This document shows, one piece after another, positions 39,729-49,305 of a stretch of DNA of 64,000 bases (within the stretch, counting starts at the first letter, position 1; every line of letters begins with the position of its first letter). Position numbers and translations under genes: made by a program. Origin of the DNA: DASVFB01 sp963815965. GTDB taxonomy: Bacteria > Actinomycetota > Thermoleophilia > Gaiellales > Gaiellaceae. The notes under the pieces were generated by a model. That model was not told the DNA's origin. It searched no databases and saw only the letters and a program-made list of their open reading frames with translations. The DNA is taken from NCBI GenBank assembly GCA_963815965.1, contig CAWFIT010000001.1, forward strand, positions 992,001 to 1,056,000, read 5' to 3'.

Positions 39729-42700
39729 ATGGCCGTGGTCTGTCCGCGTTGTGGAGAGGAAAACCCCGATCGCGCGCGCTTCTGCATGGCTTGCAGCGAG
39801 CCGCTCGACGGCGGCGTCCCTGCGCGCGAGGAGCGGAAGGTCGTTTCCGTGCTCTTCGTCGACCTCGTCGGCTTCACGGCTGCGTCCGAGTCGGCCGATC
39901 CGGAAGACGTGCGCGCCCGGCTGCAGTCGTACCACGCGCGCGCGAAGGCGGAGATCGAGCGCTTCGGCGGGACGGTCGAGAAGTTCGTCGGCGACGCAGT
40001 GATGGCCGCGTTCGGCGCTCCGGTCGCGCACGAGGACGACGCCGAGCGTGCCGTCCGAGCGGGGCTGATCATCCTGGACGCGATGGCGGAGCTCGAGCTG
40101 GAGGCCCGCGCCGCGGTAAACACGGGCGAGGCGGTCGTCGCGCTCGCCGCCCGCCCAGAACTGGGCGAGGGCTTCGTCACCGGCGACGTCGTCAACACCG
40201 CGGCGCGGCTGCAGTCGGCTGCTTCGCCGGGTGCGCTCCTCGCCGGCGAGCAGACGTACTGGGCCACGCGGCATGCGATCGACTACGAGCCGCTCGAGCC
40301 CGTGTCGGCGAAGGGCAAGGCCGAGCCCGTACCCGTCTGGCGCGCGGTCGGCGCGCGGAGCCGGCTCGGAATCGATCTCGAGCCGTCGCGCGCGACGCCG
40401 TTCGTCGGCAGGGACGACGAGCTCGAGGTGCTTCGCCAGGTGTACGCCCGCGCGCTGCGCGAGTCTGCATGCCACCTCGTCACCCTCGTCGGCGAGCCCG
40501 GCATCGGTAAGAGCCGGCTAACTGCAGAGCTGCGCGAGCACGTCGATGCGCAGCCAGAGCTCGTCTACTGGCGCCAGGGACGCTGCCTGCCGTACGGGGA
40601 AGGCATCGCGTTGTGGTCGCTCGGCGAGATCGTCAAGGCACACGCCGGCATCCTCGAGTCCGACGACCCGGCGACGACGCGCGCCAAGCTCGCCGCAACC
40701 GTCGAGCCGCTCTTCGCGAGCACCTCCGAGCGCGCGTGGATCGAAGGCGAGCTCGCGCGCCTCGTCGGAGCCGCCGAGGGAGAGGCCGCAGCGGAACGCG
40801 AACAGTCGTTCGCCGCCTGGCGCGCCTTCCTCGAGGCCGTGGCCGCTCAGCGCCCGTTCGTTCTCGTGATCGAGGACCTTCAATGGGCGGACGCGACGCT
40901 ACTCGAGTTTGTCGAGCACGTCGTCGCCTGGGCGACAGCCGTTCCGCTCGTCGTTCTCTGCACTGCGCGTCCCGAGCTCTTCGAGCTCAACCCCGCGTGG
41001 AGCGGCGGCACGCGAAACGCGACGACAATCTCGCTGTCGCCGCTCTCGAACAACGACACTGCGCGGCTGATCGGCGCGCTGCTCGAACGGTCGGTGCTCC
41101 CCGCCGAGACGCAGCAGCGCCTTCTGGAGCGCGCCGGGGGCAACCCGCTCTACGCCGAGCAGTTCGTGCAGATGCTACGCGAACGTCCCGGCGACGACGT
41201 CCCGGTTCCGGAGACGCTCCAGGCGCTGATCGCAGCCCGGCTGGACACGCTAACGCCCGAGCGCAAGGCCCTGCTTCAGGACGCCGCCGTCTTCGGCAAG
41301 GTGTTCTGGTCGGGAGCGTTGGCGGCGGTCGGCGGGGTCGATCACCGGGCGGTGCGCGACGGATTGCATGAGCTCGTGCGCAGGGATCTCGTTCGGCCGT
41401 CCAGGCTGTCGTCGGTCGAAGGGCAGGCCGAGTTCGCGTTCGGTCACGGGCTCCTCCGTGACGTCGCCTACGCGCAGATTCCGCGGGCGGTGCGCGCGGG
41501 CAAGCACACGGCTGCGGCCGATTGGATCGAGGCGGTCGCGGGCGACCGAGTCGCCGAGTACGCAGAGCTTCTCGCTCACCATCTTCGCGAGGCGCTCACG
41601 CTCGCGCGGGCGGCCGGCGTCGACACGGGTCCGCTCGCTGATCGGGCACGTCGCTATTTCGTTCTCGCGGGCGAACGTGCGAGCGGGACCGACATCCGCC
41701 GGGCGAGAGCGCTCTTCGAGCAGGCGCTCGAGCTGACGCCCACGGGACATCCCGAGCGCGGTCGCGTGCTGGCGGCCTTCGTGGAGTTTGCCGAGCCGGC
41801 CCTGTCTGCGAACGAGCTAATCGCGATGCTCGACGAGGCGCTCGGCGAGCTTCGCGCGGTCGACGACGAGGTCGGCGTCGGCAACGCTCTGCTTCTCCTG
41901 TCCAGCCAAGCCTGGTTCGCGGCGGAGACGGCGCGCGCCTCACAGCTTCTCGATGACGCCCTCGAGCTGCTCGAGCGCCATCAACCGGGACCGGAGCTCG
42001 CCCACGCGTACACGACCGCGGCGGGCCGCGCGGCGATCTCGGGCGATTCGCAAGCCGCGCTCGAGTTGGCCGCCAAAGCCATGCAGCTCGCAGAAGAGCT
42101 CGGCCTCGGACACCAATCGTCACGCGCACTGCAGTTCCGGGGAATCGCCCGCTGCGACCTCGGCGACTTCGGCGGCCTCGACGATCTGAGGGAGGCAGTG
42201 CGGGTCGCGGTCGACCACGCATGGACGCGCGCGGCGGGCGTCGGGTTCAACAACTACGGGTCGTGGGTATGGCTGATGTCGGGAGCGGACGAAGCCCTTC
42301 CCGTCTATCGCGAGGGCATCGAGTTTTCGCAGCGCCGCGGCGCGGGAAGGGTCGGGATGTGGACCCTCGCGGAGAGCACCTGGCCATTGTTCGACGCGGG
42401 CCTGTGGGACGAGTTGCTCGCAGCCGTACGGACGATCGAGCAGGACGCCGAAAAGTACGCGCCTGGACAGTCGCTCCTGATCGGCCTCACGTGCAAAGCC
42501 CGTGTCCTCTTCTATCGTGGTGACCTCGACGGAGCCGCGGCGATTTCGGCGGATGTCCTCCCCCGCGCGCGCGAAGTCGGGGACGCCCAGGTTCTCGTGC
42601 CCGCGCTTTCGGTGGCGGCGCTGACCGAGGCGGATCCGCATGCGGCGGTGGCGCTCGTCGAAGAGGCGCTCGTGGCGGGCTATGCCCTCTATCCGGACAT

Positions 42701-43022
42701 GGCACGCGTCTGCGTGCGAAACGGCGAGCTCGAGGTCGCGAAAAGGATGGCGGAGGTCGACTCCAAGGCGCCGGCGCGAATGCAGCACATCGCCGCAACG
42801 GTCCAGGCGATGCTCGCGGAGACTCGCGGTGAACGCGAGGAAGCCGGGCGGCTGTACGACGATGCCGTGCGCCGGTGGACCGAGCACCCGTTTCTGCTCG
42901 AACGCGGGCTCTGCCTGCTCGGCAGTGCGCGCGCGACCGGCGACGATGCGGCGACGCGCGAAGCCGGCGAGATCTTCCGTTCGCTTGGCGCCCGCGCTCT
43001 CGAAAGCGAGGCGGCGGCGTAG
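39729..43022 (+). CDS. Adenylate/guanylate cyclase-AAA ATPase-TPR regulator
   Basis: A 1097-residue multidomain protein. Residues 1-25 form a zinc ribbon (C5-x2-C8, C19-x2-C22). Residues ~36-215 are a class III cyclase domain with metal-binding Asp in L-F-V-D-L-V-G-F-T and G-T-V-E-K-F-V-G-D-A-V-M-A-A-F-G. A STAND-like AAA ATPase follows, with Walker A G-E-P-G-I-G-K-S near 255-262 and Walker B L-V-I-E-D-L-Q-W-A-D near 380. The last ~450 residues are TPR-like helical repeats. Such proteins probably couple a binding signal to cyclic nucleotide production or transcription. It is intact despite its length. Confidence 0.88.
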   Translation: MAVVCPRCGEENPDRARFCMACSEPLDGGVPAREERKVVSVLFVDLVGFTAASESADPEDVRARLQSYHARAKAEIERFGGTVEKFVGDAVMAAFGAPVAHEDDAERAVRAGLIILDAMAELELEARAAVNTGEAVVALAARPELGEGFVTGDVVNTAARLQSAASPGALLAGEQTYWATRHAIDYEPLEPVSAKGKAEPVPVWRAVGARSRLGIDLEPSRATPFVGRDDELEVLRQVYARALRESACHLVTLVGEPGIGKSRLTAELREHVDAQPELVYWRQGRCLPYGEGIALWSLGEIVKAHAGILESDDPATTRAKLAATVEPLFASTSERAWIEGELARLVGAAEGEAAAEREQSFAAWRAFLEAVAAQRPFVLVIEDLQWADATLLEFVEHVVAWATAVPLVVLCTARPELFELNPAWSGGTRNATTISLSPLSNNDTARLIGALLERSVLPAETQQRLLERAGGNPLYAEQFVQMLRERPGDDVPVPETLQALIAARLDTLTPERKALLQDAAVFGKVFWSGALAAVGGVDHRAVRDGLHELVRRDLVRPSRLSSVEGQAEFAFGHGLLRDVAYAQIPRAVRAGKHTAAADWIEAVAGDRVAEYAELLAHHLREALTLARAAGVDTGPLADRARRYFVLAGERASGTDIRRARALFEQALELTPTGHPERGRVLAAFVEFAEPALSANELIAMLDEALGELRAVDDEVGVGNALLLLSSQAWFAAETARASQLLDDALELLERHQPGPELAHAYTTAAGRAAISGDSQAALELAAKAMQLAEELGLGHQSSRALQFRGIARCDLGDFGGLDDLREAVRVAVDHAWTRAAGVGFNNYGSWVWLMSGADEALPVYREGIEFSQRRGAGRVGMWTLAESTWPLFDAGLWDELLAAVRTIEQDAEKYAPGQSLLIGLTCKARVLFYRGDLDGAAAISADVLPRAREVGDAQVLVPALSVAALTEADPHAAVALVEEALVAGYALYPDMARVCVRNGELEVAKRMAEVDSKAPARMQHIAATVQAMLAETRGEREEAGRLYDDAVRRWTEHPFLLERGLCLLGSARATGDDAATREAGEIFRSLGARALESEAAA

Positions 43023-43034
43023 GTCGCGAGTGGG

Positions 43035-43727
43035 CTAGGCGTCGAGGAACTCGAGGATGAGGCGCGCGACCTCGTCGGGCCGTTCCATCGTCGGCAGGTG
43101 CGCGCAGCCGGCGACGACCTCTTCGCGGGCGTCGGGTAGCTCGCGCACGAATCGCTCGGCCGCGGCCGCGACGTCGGGCCAGTCGAGATCGCCGCGCACG
43201 ACGAGCGTCGGCGTCGCGATGCGGCCCAAGTCGATCTCCACGCGCTTGAGCGACCCTTCGCCTCCGGCCTGCAGCTCGTACCCGCGCTTGACCATCGTTC
43301 GCACGCGTTCGTAGAGCTCACCGTCGACGTCGTCCGGCTCGCGCTGCGGTCCCGCGAGCCACGAGCGCGCCATCAGCTCGGCGGCGTCGTCAGATCGTCC
43401 CTCGTCGAAGAGCGCTTCTTCGTCGCGCTGCACGCGTTGCACGTCCTCCGACCAGCCGAACACATTTGCGCCGATCAGGACGAGCTTCGTGGAGCGCTCC
43501 GGAGCAGCAAGCGCGGCCTCGAGCACCGCGCGCCCGCCAAACGACGTGCCGACGAGCGCGGCCGCGCCCTCGAACGTGCCGAGCACGTAGTCGGCGAGCG
43601 ACAGCTCGCCCGGCCGCTCTGCCTCCGAGCCGAAGCCAGGCAGGTCTGGCGTCACGACTTCGTACTTCCGCGCAAGCAGCGGCCGCACGGCTTCCCATTC
43701 GCCGGAATCGGTCACGCCCGAGTGCAC
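43035..43727 (-). CDS. Alpha/beta hydrolase
   Basis: An alpha/beta-hydrolase fold protein: oxyanion region V-H-S-G-V-T-D-S, V-T-P-D-L-P-G-F-G, nucleophile elbow V-G-T-S-F-G-G (G-x-S-x-G), Asp in V-V-R-G-D-L-D-W and His in A-G-C-A-H-L-P-T-M-E-R-P. Family substrate unknown; lipase-like or small-ester hydrolysis is likely. The start is uncertain. GTG 43727 removes the first strand (V-V-L-V), while the only upstream start codon, TTG 43802, overlaps the divergent gene. ATC 43742 would suit the fold, so a rare start or a base error is possible. Confidence 0.78.
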   Translation of the reverse strand: MHSGVTDSGEWEAVRPLLARKYEVVTPDLPGFGSEAERPGELSLADYVLGTFEGAAALVGTSFGGRAVLEAALAAPERSTKLVLIGANVFGWSEDVQRVQRDEEALFDEGRSDDAAELMARSWLAGPQREPDDVDGELYERVRTMVKRGYELQAGGEGSLKRVEIDLGRIATPTLVVRGDLDWPDVAAAAERFVRELPDAREEVVAGCAHLPTMERPDEVARLILEFLDA

Positions 43728-43783
43728 GAGAACGACGTCGATAACAACATCATCACGGCTGGCCGGTACCCTTCCGCGGGGTC

Positions 43784-45502
43784 GTGCTCCGCAAGCTGAC
43801 AATTTCCCTGCTGGCAGGGCTTTTCTTCGCGCCTCAAGCGTTGGCGCAAGGCCCCGTGCCCGGGCTGCTGATGCCCGGTGTCACATACTCGAAGCGCGTG
43901 CAGTTCACTCCGCACGGGCCCGTAGTGCTCAACGTGATCACCGCGCCGAAGCCGGGTGGCTTCTATTCGCTGCAGCCCGTGCTCTCGAACGAGTCGATCG
44001 TCGGACGCGAAAAGGTGACGTCGATGGAGAGGCGGATGAGCGCGACGGCGACAGTCGCCGGGGTCAACGGCGACCTCTTCAACTGGAACGACGGACATCC
44101 GAGCGGCGTCCTCATCCGGAACGGTGTGCTCGAGCATCCGCCGCTCGCGGAGCGCACGAGCGTCGGCATTGCGTCGGACGGCACGCTGCACACAGACCGC
44201 ATCAGCCTGCTCGGCTACTGGCAGGGCGCGGGCTCACGACTTCGCATCGGGCTCAACGATCCGCCGGGCGAGAACGGCTTCGCGCTCTTCACGCGCGCAT
44301 ACGGTGCAACGACGCCTGCGGAGAGCGGCGCGGCCGAGGTCGTGCTGCACCCGTTCCCGAACGTCACCGCGAACACCGACCTCGTCGGCACCGTCGCCGA
44401 CGTTATCTCGCCGAGTTCGGGCAAGACACCGATTCCACCGGACGGCGCCGTTTTGCAGGCGCGCGGTTCGGGCGCGTTCCGGCTCGTTGGCGACGCGCCG
44501 CTCGGCTCGACGGTGACCATTCGCTACACGCTGAATCCCACGTGGGAAGGAATCGTCGGCGCGATCGGCGGAGGGCCTGTGCTCGTCAAGGACGGCAAGC
44601 CGGTCTTCCGCGCCAACGAGTCGTTCACGACGTCGCAGCTCGCGCCGCACGACCCACGCACTGCAGTTGGCCAGCGCGTGGACGGGAAGATCATCATGGT
44701 CGCCGTCGACGGACGCCAGCCGGGGTACAGCGCCGGCGTAACGAGCTTCGAGCTCGCGCTCGCGATGATGCAGCTCGGCTGCGTGTCCGCGTCCGGTCTC
44801 GACGCGGGCGGCTCGACGACGATGGCGTTCGACGGCCGGCTGCTGAACCGCCCCTCCGACAGGGGCGGAGAACGCTCCGTTGCAGAGGCCCTGCTCGTTT
44901 CCTACACGGGCGTCTACGTGCCTCCTGCTCCCGAGCCGGTGCTGTCGCCGAACGGCGACGGCGTCGCCGAAGCCGAGAGCCTGTCCTACAAGATCGTCCG
45001 GCCGAGCACGGTTCAGGCGAGCCTGATCGGACCTGGTGGCGTTGTCGTGCCGATCGACGCTGGAGCGCGCGCGCCGGGTACGTACAGATTCACCTGGAAG
45101 GGAGACGGACAACCCGAAGGGAGCTGGAGGTTCTCGGTCACCGCGACCGACGACCTCGCGCAGACCTCTCCGGCGCAGCGGACGTTCTCGCTCAACAACA
45201 CACTCGCGTCGCTCGCGGTGCGGCCCAAGTCGCTCAAGCTGCGCAAGAAGCACGCGAGCCTCGTGGGATCCTTCAGGCTCGCGCGCGCCGCGAAGGTCAC
45301 TGCGACGATCGAGACCGCGAACGGCACCACCGTGCGCGTCCTCTCGCGCCGCGCGGCCGGCGCCGGCGCTCAACGGCTGCAGTGGAACGGACGGGGCGCC
45401 TCCGGCGGCCTCGCGTACGGCGGGTCATACAGGCTGCACGTCTCGGCGACGAACAGCGTCGGCAAGGTCGACCTGTACGCCCCGTTCACGGCGCGCCGGT
45501 AG
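43784..45502 (+). CDS. Secreted phosphodiester glycosidase (NAGPA-like) with FlgD/Ig-like C-terminus
   Basis: A 572-residue protein from GTG 43784 with a signal peptide (ISLLAGLFFAPQALA). The middle ~300 residues are a phosphodiester glycosidase (NAGPA/DUF2233) domain: V-A-G-V-N-G-D-L-F-N-W, I-G-G-G-P-V-L-V-K-D-G, R-T-A-V-G-Q, V-A-V-D-G-R-Q-P-G-Y-S and L-D-A-G-G-S-T-T-M-A-F-D-G. It is followed by P-V-L-S-P-N-G-D-G-V and two Ig/FlgD-like domains (G-T-Y-R-F-T-W-K-G-D-G and Q-W-N-G-R-G). It probably removes a sugar from phosphodiester-linked glycans at the cell surface. TACCCT lies 11 nt upstream of the start. Confidence 0.85.
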   Translation: MLRKLTISLLAGLFFAPQALAQGPVPGLLMPGVTYSKRVQFTPHGPVVLNVITAPKPGGFYSLQPVLSNESIVGREKVTSMERRMSATATVAGVNGDLFNWNDGHPSGVLIRNGVLEHPPLAERTSVGIASDGTLHTDRISLLGYWQGAGSRLRIGLNDPPGENGFALFTRAYGATTPAESGAAEVVLHPFPNVTANTDLVGTVADVISPSSGKTPIPPDGAVLQARGSGAFRLVGDAPLGSTVTIRYTLNPTWEGIVGAIGGGPVLVKDGKPVFRANESFTTSQLAPHDPRTAVGQRVDGKIIMVAVDGRQPGYSAGVTSFELALAMMQLGCVSASGLDAGGSTTMAFDGRLLNRPSDRGGERSVAEALLVSYTGVYVPPAPEPVLSPNGDGVAEAESLSYKIVRPSTVQASLIGPGGVVVPIDAGARAPGTYRFTWKGDGQPEGSWRFSVTATDDLAQTSPAQRTFSLNNTLASLAVRPKSLKLRKKHASLVGSFRLARAAKVTATIETANGTTVRVLSRRAAGAGAQRLQWNGRGASGGLAYGGSYRLHVSATNSVGKVDLYAPFTARR

Positions 45503-45513
45503 TCTCGGCGCCT

Positions 45514-46191
45514 GTGCTCCTCGCGAGCGTTACGAGCTCGCTGACGTCATTCGTCCGCGACAACGGCATCTACGCCGTCTTCGTGCTCATGCTCATCGAC
45601 GCCGTGTTCCCTGCGGCGAGCGAGCTCGTCATGGTCGTCGGCGGCGCGCTCGCAGCGGGAGCCTTCAGTGCGTCGGTGTCGCTCTTCGGCGCCGAGATCC
45701 CGCAGGGCTTCTGGTCGTTCGTCGCGATCGCCCTTGCGGGCACGCTGGGGTACCTCGTCGGGTCGATCATCGGCTGGTGGATCGGAGTTGTCGGAGGCCG
45801 GCCGCTTCTCGAGCATCACGGCCGCTGGTTCCACCTCACGCCGGAGCAGTTCGGCCGCGCCGAGCGGTGGTTCGACCGCTACGAGGACTGGGCGGTCTTC
45901 CTGGGCCGGATCACGCCCCTGGTGCGGTCGTTCGTCTCGATCCCGGCGGGCGTCTTCCGCGTGCCGTTCGGGCGGTACACCCTGCTCACGCTTGCCGGCT
46001 CGGCCATCTGGTGCTTCGCGTTCGCCGGCATCGGCTGGGCCGTGGGGTCGAGCTACGAGAGCGTCGACCACGGCTTCCGCTACGTCGAGTTCGCCATCGT
46101 TGCAGGACTTCTGCTGCTCGCGGCCTATGTGGTCCTGCGGCGCATACGCGCCTCTAGACTTGAACGCCGTGCCTCCGATCCCTCTCGTTGA
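45514..46191 (+). CDS. DedA family membrane protein
   Basis: A 225-residue membrane protein from GTG 45514. DedA/SNARE-associated features: F-P-A-A-S-E-L-V-M-V-V-G-G, G-Y-L-V-G-S-I-I-G-W-W-I-G, F-L-G-R-I-T-P-L-V-R-S-F-V-S-I-P-A-G and G-R-Y-T-L-L-T-L-A-G-S-A-I-W. Such proteins move undecaprenyl phosphate or other lipids between leaflets. Its 3' end overlaps the DegT gene by 23 nt. A TAGTCT box lies 8 nt upstream, overlapping the preceding stop. Confidence 0.87.
   Translation: MLLASVTSSLTSFVRDNGIYAVFVLMLIDAVFPAASELVMVVGGALAAGAFSASVSLFGAEIPQGFWSFVAIALAGTLGYLVGSIIGWWIGVVGGRPLLEHHGRWFHLTPEQFGRAERWFDRYEDWAVFLGRITPLVRSFVSIPAGVFRVPFGRYTLLTLAGSAIWCFAFAGIGWAVGSSYESVDHGFRYVEFAIVAGLLLLAAYVVLRRIRASRLERRASDPSR
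46155..46160 (+). promoter_or_regulatory. Candidate internal -10 box before the DegT gene
   Basis: TAGACT lies 8 nt before GTG 46169, inside the last codons of the DedA gene and out of its frame. It matches the TAnnnT spacing seen before other starts and may be an internal promoter. Confidence 0.3.
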
Positions 46192-47251
46192 CGTCAAGGC
46201 GCAGTACGCGCCGCTGATTCCGGAGCTGGAGCGCGCGTTCGCCGAGATTCTCGAGTCGGGCACGTTCATTCTCGGCCCGAACGTCAAGGCATTCGAGCGA
46301 GAGGCGGCGGACTACCTCGGCGTGAAGGACGCGATCGGCGTCGCGAACGGCACGGACGCGATCGTGCTCGTGCTCGACGCGCTCGGCATCGGCCCCGGCG
46401 ACGAGGTGATCTGCCCTGCCTTCACGTTCTACGCCACTGCGGAGTCGATTGCGCGTCGCGGCGCAACGCCCGTCTTCGCGGACATCGATCCCGTGACGTA
46501 CAACCTCGACCCGGAGGACGTCGCCGCGCGTGTCACAGCGCGTACGCGCGCGATCATGCCGGTGCATCTCTTCGGCCGCCCGGCGCCGCTTGCCGAGCTC
46601 GGCTCGCTCGGCGTCCCGCTCATCGAGGACGCGGCGCAGGCATTCGGCGCGCCAGGCGTCGCGCGAACCAGCATCGCATCGACGTACAGCTTCTATCCGA
46701 CGAAGAATCTCTTCGCGCTCGGCGACGCGGGTCTCGTCGCGGCGAACGACGAAGAGCTCGCCGCGCGCGTTCGCCTGCTCCGCTTCCACGGCTCGAAGGC
46801 AAAGGTCGACTTCGAGCTCGTGGGCTACAACTCCCGCCTCGACGAGATCCATGCCGCGGCGCTGCGCCTCTTCCTGCCTCACCTGGACCGGTGGACGACC
46901 CTGCGGCGCGAGGCTGCAGAGCGCTACCGCGAGCTCGGCCTCGGCGAGCTCGTGACGACGCCCGAGGACGAGCCCGGTCACGTCTATCACCTCTTCGTCA
47001 GCCGCTCGTCCGAGCGCGACCGTATCGTCGCCGCGTTGCGTGACGCGGAGATCGGCTGCGCGACGTACTACCTGCCGCCGCTGCACCTACAGCCGGCGCT
47101 GAGCTACCTCGGCTACGCGGAGGGCTCCCTCCCGGAGACCGAGCAGCTCGCGCGCGAGAACTTCTCCGTGCCGCTGTGGGCCGGCATCACGTCCGAGCAG
47201 CAGGAGCGTGTCGTCGACGTCGTGCGCAGTGCAGTTGGAGTCGCAGCGTGA
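46169..47251 (+). CDS. DegT/DnrJ/EryC1-type sugar aminotransferase
   Basis: A 360-residue PLP enzyme from GTG 46169. Motifs: P-L-V-D-V-K-A-Q-Y-A, F-I-L-G-P-N-V-K-A-F-E, G-V-A-N-G-T-D-A-I, the Asp of E-D-A-A-Q-A-F-G and the PLP Lys in S-F-Y-P-T-K-N-L-F-A-L-G-D (about residue 179). It transfers an amino group to a nucleotide-linked keto sugar. The next gene encodes a nucleotide-sugar dehydratase with a 4-nt overlap (GTGA), so the pair probably makes an amino sugar for surface glycans. Confidence 0.9.
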   Translation: MPPIPLVDVKAQYAPLIPELERAFAEILESGTFILGPNVKAFEREAADYLGVKDAIGVANGTDAIVLVLDALGIGPGDEVICPAFTFYATAESIARRGATPVFADIDPVTYNLDPEDVAARVTARTRAIMPVHLFGRPAPLAELGSLGVPLIEDAAQAFGAPGVARTSIASTYSFYPTKNLFALGDAGLVAANDEELAARVRLLRFHGSKAKVDFELVGYNSRLDEIHAAALRLFLPHLDRWTTLRREAAERYRELGLGELVTTPEDEPGHVYHLFVSRSSERDRIVAALRDAEIGCATYYLPPLHLQPALSYLGYAEGSLPETEQLARENFSVPLWAGITSEQQERVVDVVRSAVGVAA

Positions 47252-49170
47252 CGTTCCCCATTTCGCGACACCGCATCCTCAATCTCCTCGCCGACGCGGT
47301 ACTCATCGCCGCCGCGTGGTGGCTGACGTTCTGGATCCGCTTCGACCAGAGCGTTCCGCCGTTCTATCAGCACCTCCTCTCGTGGCAGACGTTCGCGATC
47401 GTCATCGGGATCAAGCTCTCCGTGTTCTTTCTCTTCGGCTTCTACAACCGCTGGTGGCGCTACGTGTCGACGCGCGACATGTGGGGCGCGGCGCGCGGCG
47501 TCGTCGTCGCGTCGCTGCTCGTCGACCTGATCCTGTACGCGTTCCCGCCGGACAAGACATCGCGGCTGCCGCGTGGGATCGCCCTCATCGACATGCTCCT
47601 GCTGCTGGCGTTCGTCGCCGGCTCGCGGTTGCTCGCGCGCACGCTGATCGAGCGCCCGGCGCCCGGCGGCCTGATGGCGCGCGGGCGGGAGGTCGTCATC
47701 GTCGGCGCCGGCGACGCCGGCCAGCTGATCCTCCGCGAGCTCCAGCGCTCGCCGCAGCTCGGCTACACGCCGATCGGCCTTCTCGACGACGACCCGCGCA
47801 AGAAGAACCTGCGCGTCCACGGCGTCCGCGTGCTCGGCCCGACGTCGGAGCTGCGCCGCGTGCTCCGCGACGGCGAGCCCGACGAGGTGCTGATCGCGAT
47901 GCCGTCCGCGTCCGGCGAGCTGCGCCAACGCGTTGTCGACGTCGCGCAGGAGGAGGGGGTGCCGGTGAAGACGCTCCCTGGGCTGAACGAGCTGATCTCC
48001 GGCGACGTGAACCTCGCCGGGCAGCTGCGCCCGGTGCAGGTCGAGGACGTGCTCGGGCGCGAGCCGGTCGAGGTCGACCTCGGCGAGGTCTCGGGCTACC
48101 TCGCGCGCAAGACTGTGCTCGTCACCGGCGCCGGCGGCTCGATCGGCGCGGAGCTGTGCCGGCAGATCGCGCGCGTGGGCGCAGGCCGGATCGTCCTCGT
48201 CGACAACTCCGAGCCTGCGCTCTTCGACATCGAGCGCGAGCTCGTCGGCGAGCGCGGCTTCTCAGCGGCGCTGCCGGTGCTCGCCGACGTCGGGAACAGG
48301 ACGAAGCTGCGCCAGGTCTTCGAGAAGTACCGGCCGGACGTCGTCTTCCACGCGGCCGCGTACAAGCACGTGCCTCTGCTCGAGGCGAACCCGCTCGAAG
48401 CGGTGCGCAACAACGTGCTCGCGACGAAGATCGTCGCCGACGTCGCCGTCGAGTTCGAGACGAAGCGCTTCGTGCTCGTCTCCACGGACAAGGCGGCGCA
48501 GCCGAAGAACCTGCTCGGCCAGTCGAAGGCGATCGCGGAGTGGATCGTGCAGGCGTACGGCCAGTCGAAGGCGCTCGCGGAGTGGGTCGTGCAGTCGTTC
48601 GACTCCCGCGACGAAGTGGCGACGCATTTCGTTGCCGTTCGCTTCGGCAACGTGCTCGGCTCGTCGGGGAGCGTGATCCCCATCTTCCGCAAGCAGATCG
48701 AGCGCGGCGGGCCCGTGACGGTGACGCACAAGGAGATGACGCGGTACTTCATGACGATTCCCGAGGCGGCGTCGTTGATCGTCCAGGCCGGCGCGATCGG
48801 CGTCGGCGGTCACGTCTACGTCCTCGACATGGGCGAGCCGGTGTCGATCTACGAGCTCGCGGAGAACATGATCCGCCTCTCGGGGAAAGTGCCGGAGCGC
48901 GACATCGCGATCCGCATCACCGGCGTACGGCCGGGCGAGAAGCTGCACGAGGCGCTCTGGAACGAGGACGAGTTGGCCGAGCCGACGGCCCATCCGAAGA
49001 TCCTCGCCGCCTCGCAGGCTCCGATCGATCCCGCATGGCTCGGCGGAGAGCTGCGCGAGCTGGAGCGGCTCGTCGAGGAGGGCGAGACGCTCGAGCTCGT
49101 GGCGCGGATGACGACGATGTTCCGCGAGCCGCAGCGCGTCGCCGTCGCGCCGACGTCCACCACGATCTAA
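47248..49170 (+). CDS. FlaA1/CapD-type nucleotide-sugar dehydratase with an internal duplication
   Basis: A 640-residue protein from GTG 47248. Four N-terminal membrane helices, a CoA-binding-like Rossmann domain (V-V-I-V-G-A-G-D-A-G), then an SDR dehydratase domain: V-L-V-T-G-A-G-G-S-I-G-A-E, A-A-A-Y-K-H-V-P-L-L, S-T-D-K-A-A, R-F-G-N-V-L-G-S-S-G-S-V and E-A-A-S-L-I. Family members make UDP-4-keto-6-deoxy sugars. Unusually, the G-Q-S-K-x-A-E-W-x-V-Q segment is tandemly duplicated (nt 48517-48600), so the normal M/L-G-x-S-K is followed by a Y-G-Q-S-K copy. Confidence 0.88.
   Translation: MTFPISRHRILNLLADAVLIAAAWWLTFWIRFDQSVPPFYQHLLSWQTFAIVIGIKLSVFFLFGFYNRWWRYVSTRDMWGAARGVVVASLLVDLILYAFPPDKTSRLPRGIALIDMLLLLAFVAGSRLLARTLIERPAPGGLMARGREVVIVGAGDAGQLILRELQRSPQLGYTPIGLLDDDPRKKNLRVHGVRVLGPTSELRRVLRDGEPDEVLIAMPSASGELRQRVVDVAQEEGVPVKTLPGLNELISGDVNLAGQLRPVQVEDVLGREPVEVDLGEVSGYLARKTVLVTGAGGSIGAELCRQIARVGAGRIVLVDNSEPALFDIERELVGERGFSAALPVLADVGNRTKLRQVFEKYRPDVVFHAAAYKHVPLLEANPLEAVRNNVLATKIVADVAVEFETKRFVLVSTDKAAQPKNLLGQSKAIAEWIVQAYGQSKALAEWVVQSFDSRDEVATHFVAVRFGNVLGSSGSVIPIFRKQIERGGPVTVTHKEMTRYFMTIPEAASLIVQAGAIGVGGHVYVLDMGEPVSIYELAENMIRLSGKVPERDIAIRITGVRPGEKLHEALWNEDELAEPTAHPKILAASQAPIDPAWLGGELRELERLVEEGETLELVARMTTMFREPQRVAVAPTSTTI
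48517..48600 (+). repeat. Two 42-bp tandem copies within the dehydratase gene
   Basis: Segments 48517-48558 and 48559-48600 are similar in-frame repeats coding G-Q-S-K-A-I-A-E-W-I-V-Q-A-Y and G-Q-S-K-A-L-A-E-W-V-V-Q-S-F. They start with identical GGCCAGTCGAAGGCG and differ at a few later bases, so the duplication is not a recent assembly artefact. Confidence 0.85.
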
Positions 49171-49194
49171 CCCGGGCGCCCGCGTCGGTTCCGG

Positions 49195-49225
49195 ACAAGT
49201 CCCTCGTCCAGGACTCGGGACACGG
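49195..49225 (+). repeat. Dispersed palindrome, copy D (intergenic, degenerate left arm)
   Basis: Right arm AGGACTCGGGACACGG is identical to copies B and C; the left arm (ACAAGTCCCTCGTCC) has five changes. It lies 24 nt after the dehydratase stop, in the 259-bp gap before the helicase gene. Confidence 0.8.
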
Positions 49226-49305
49226 CTTGCTGGGACGGTCCTCGGCCGGCACGTCGCGTAATCTCACGCCGCGCGGGCACCGAGCGTGTGCGCAGAGGAC
49301 GTGGC

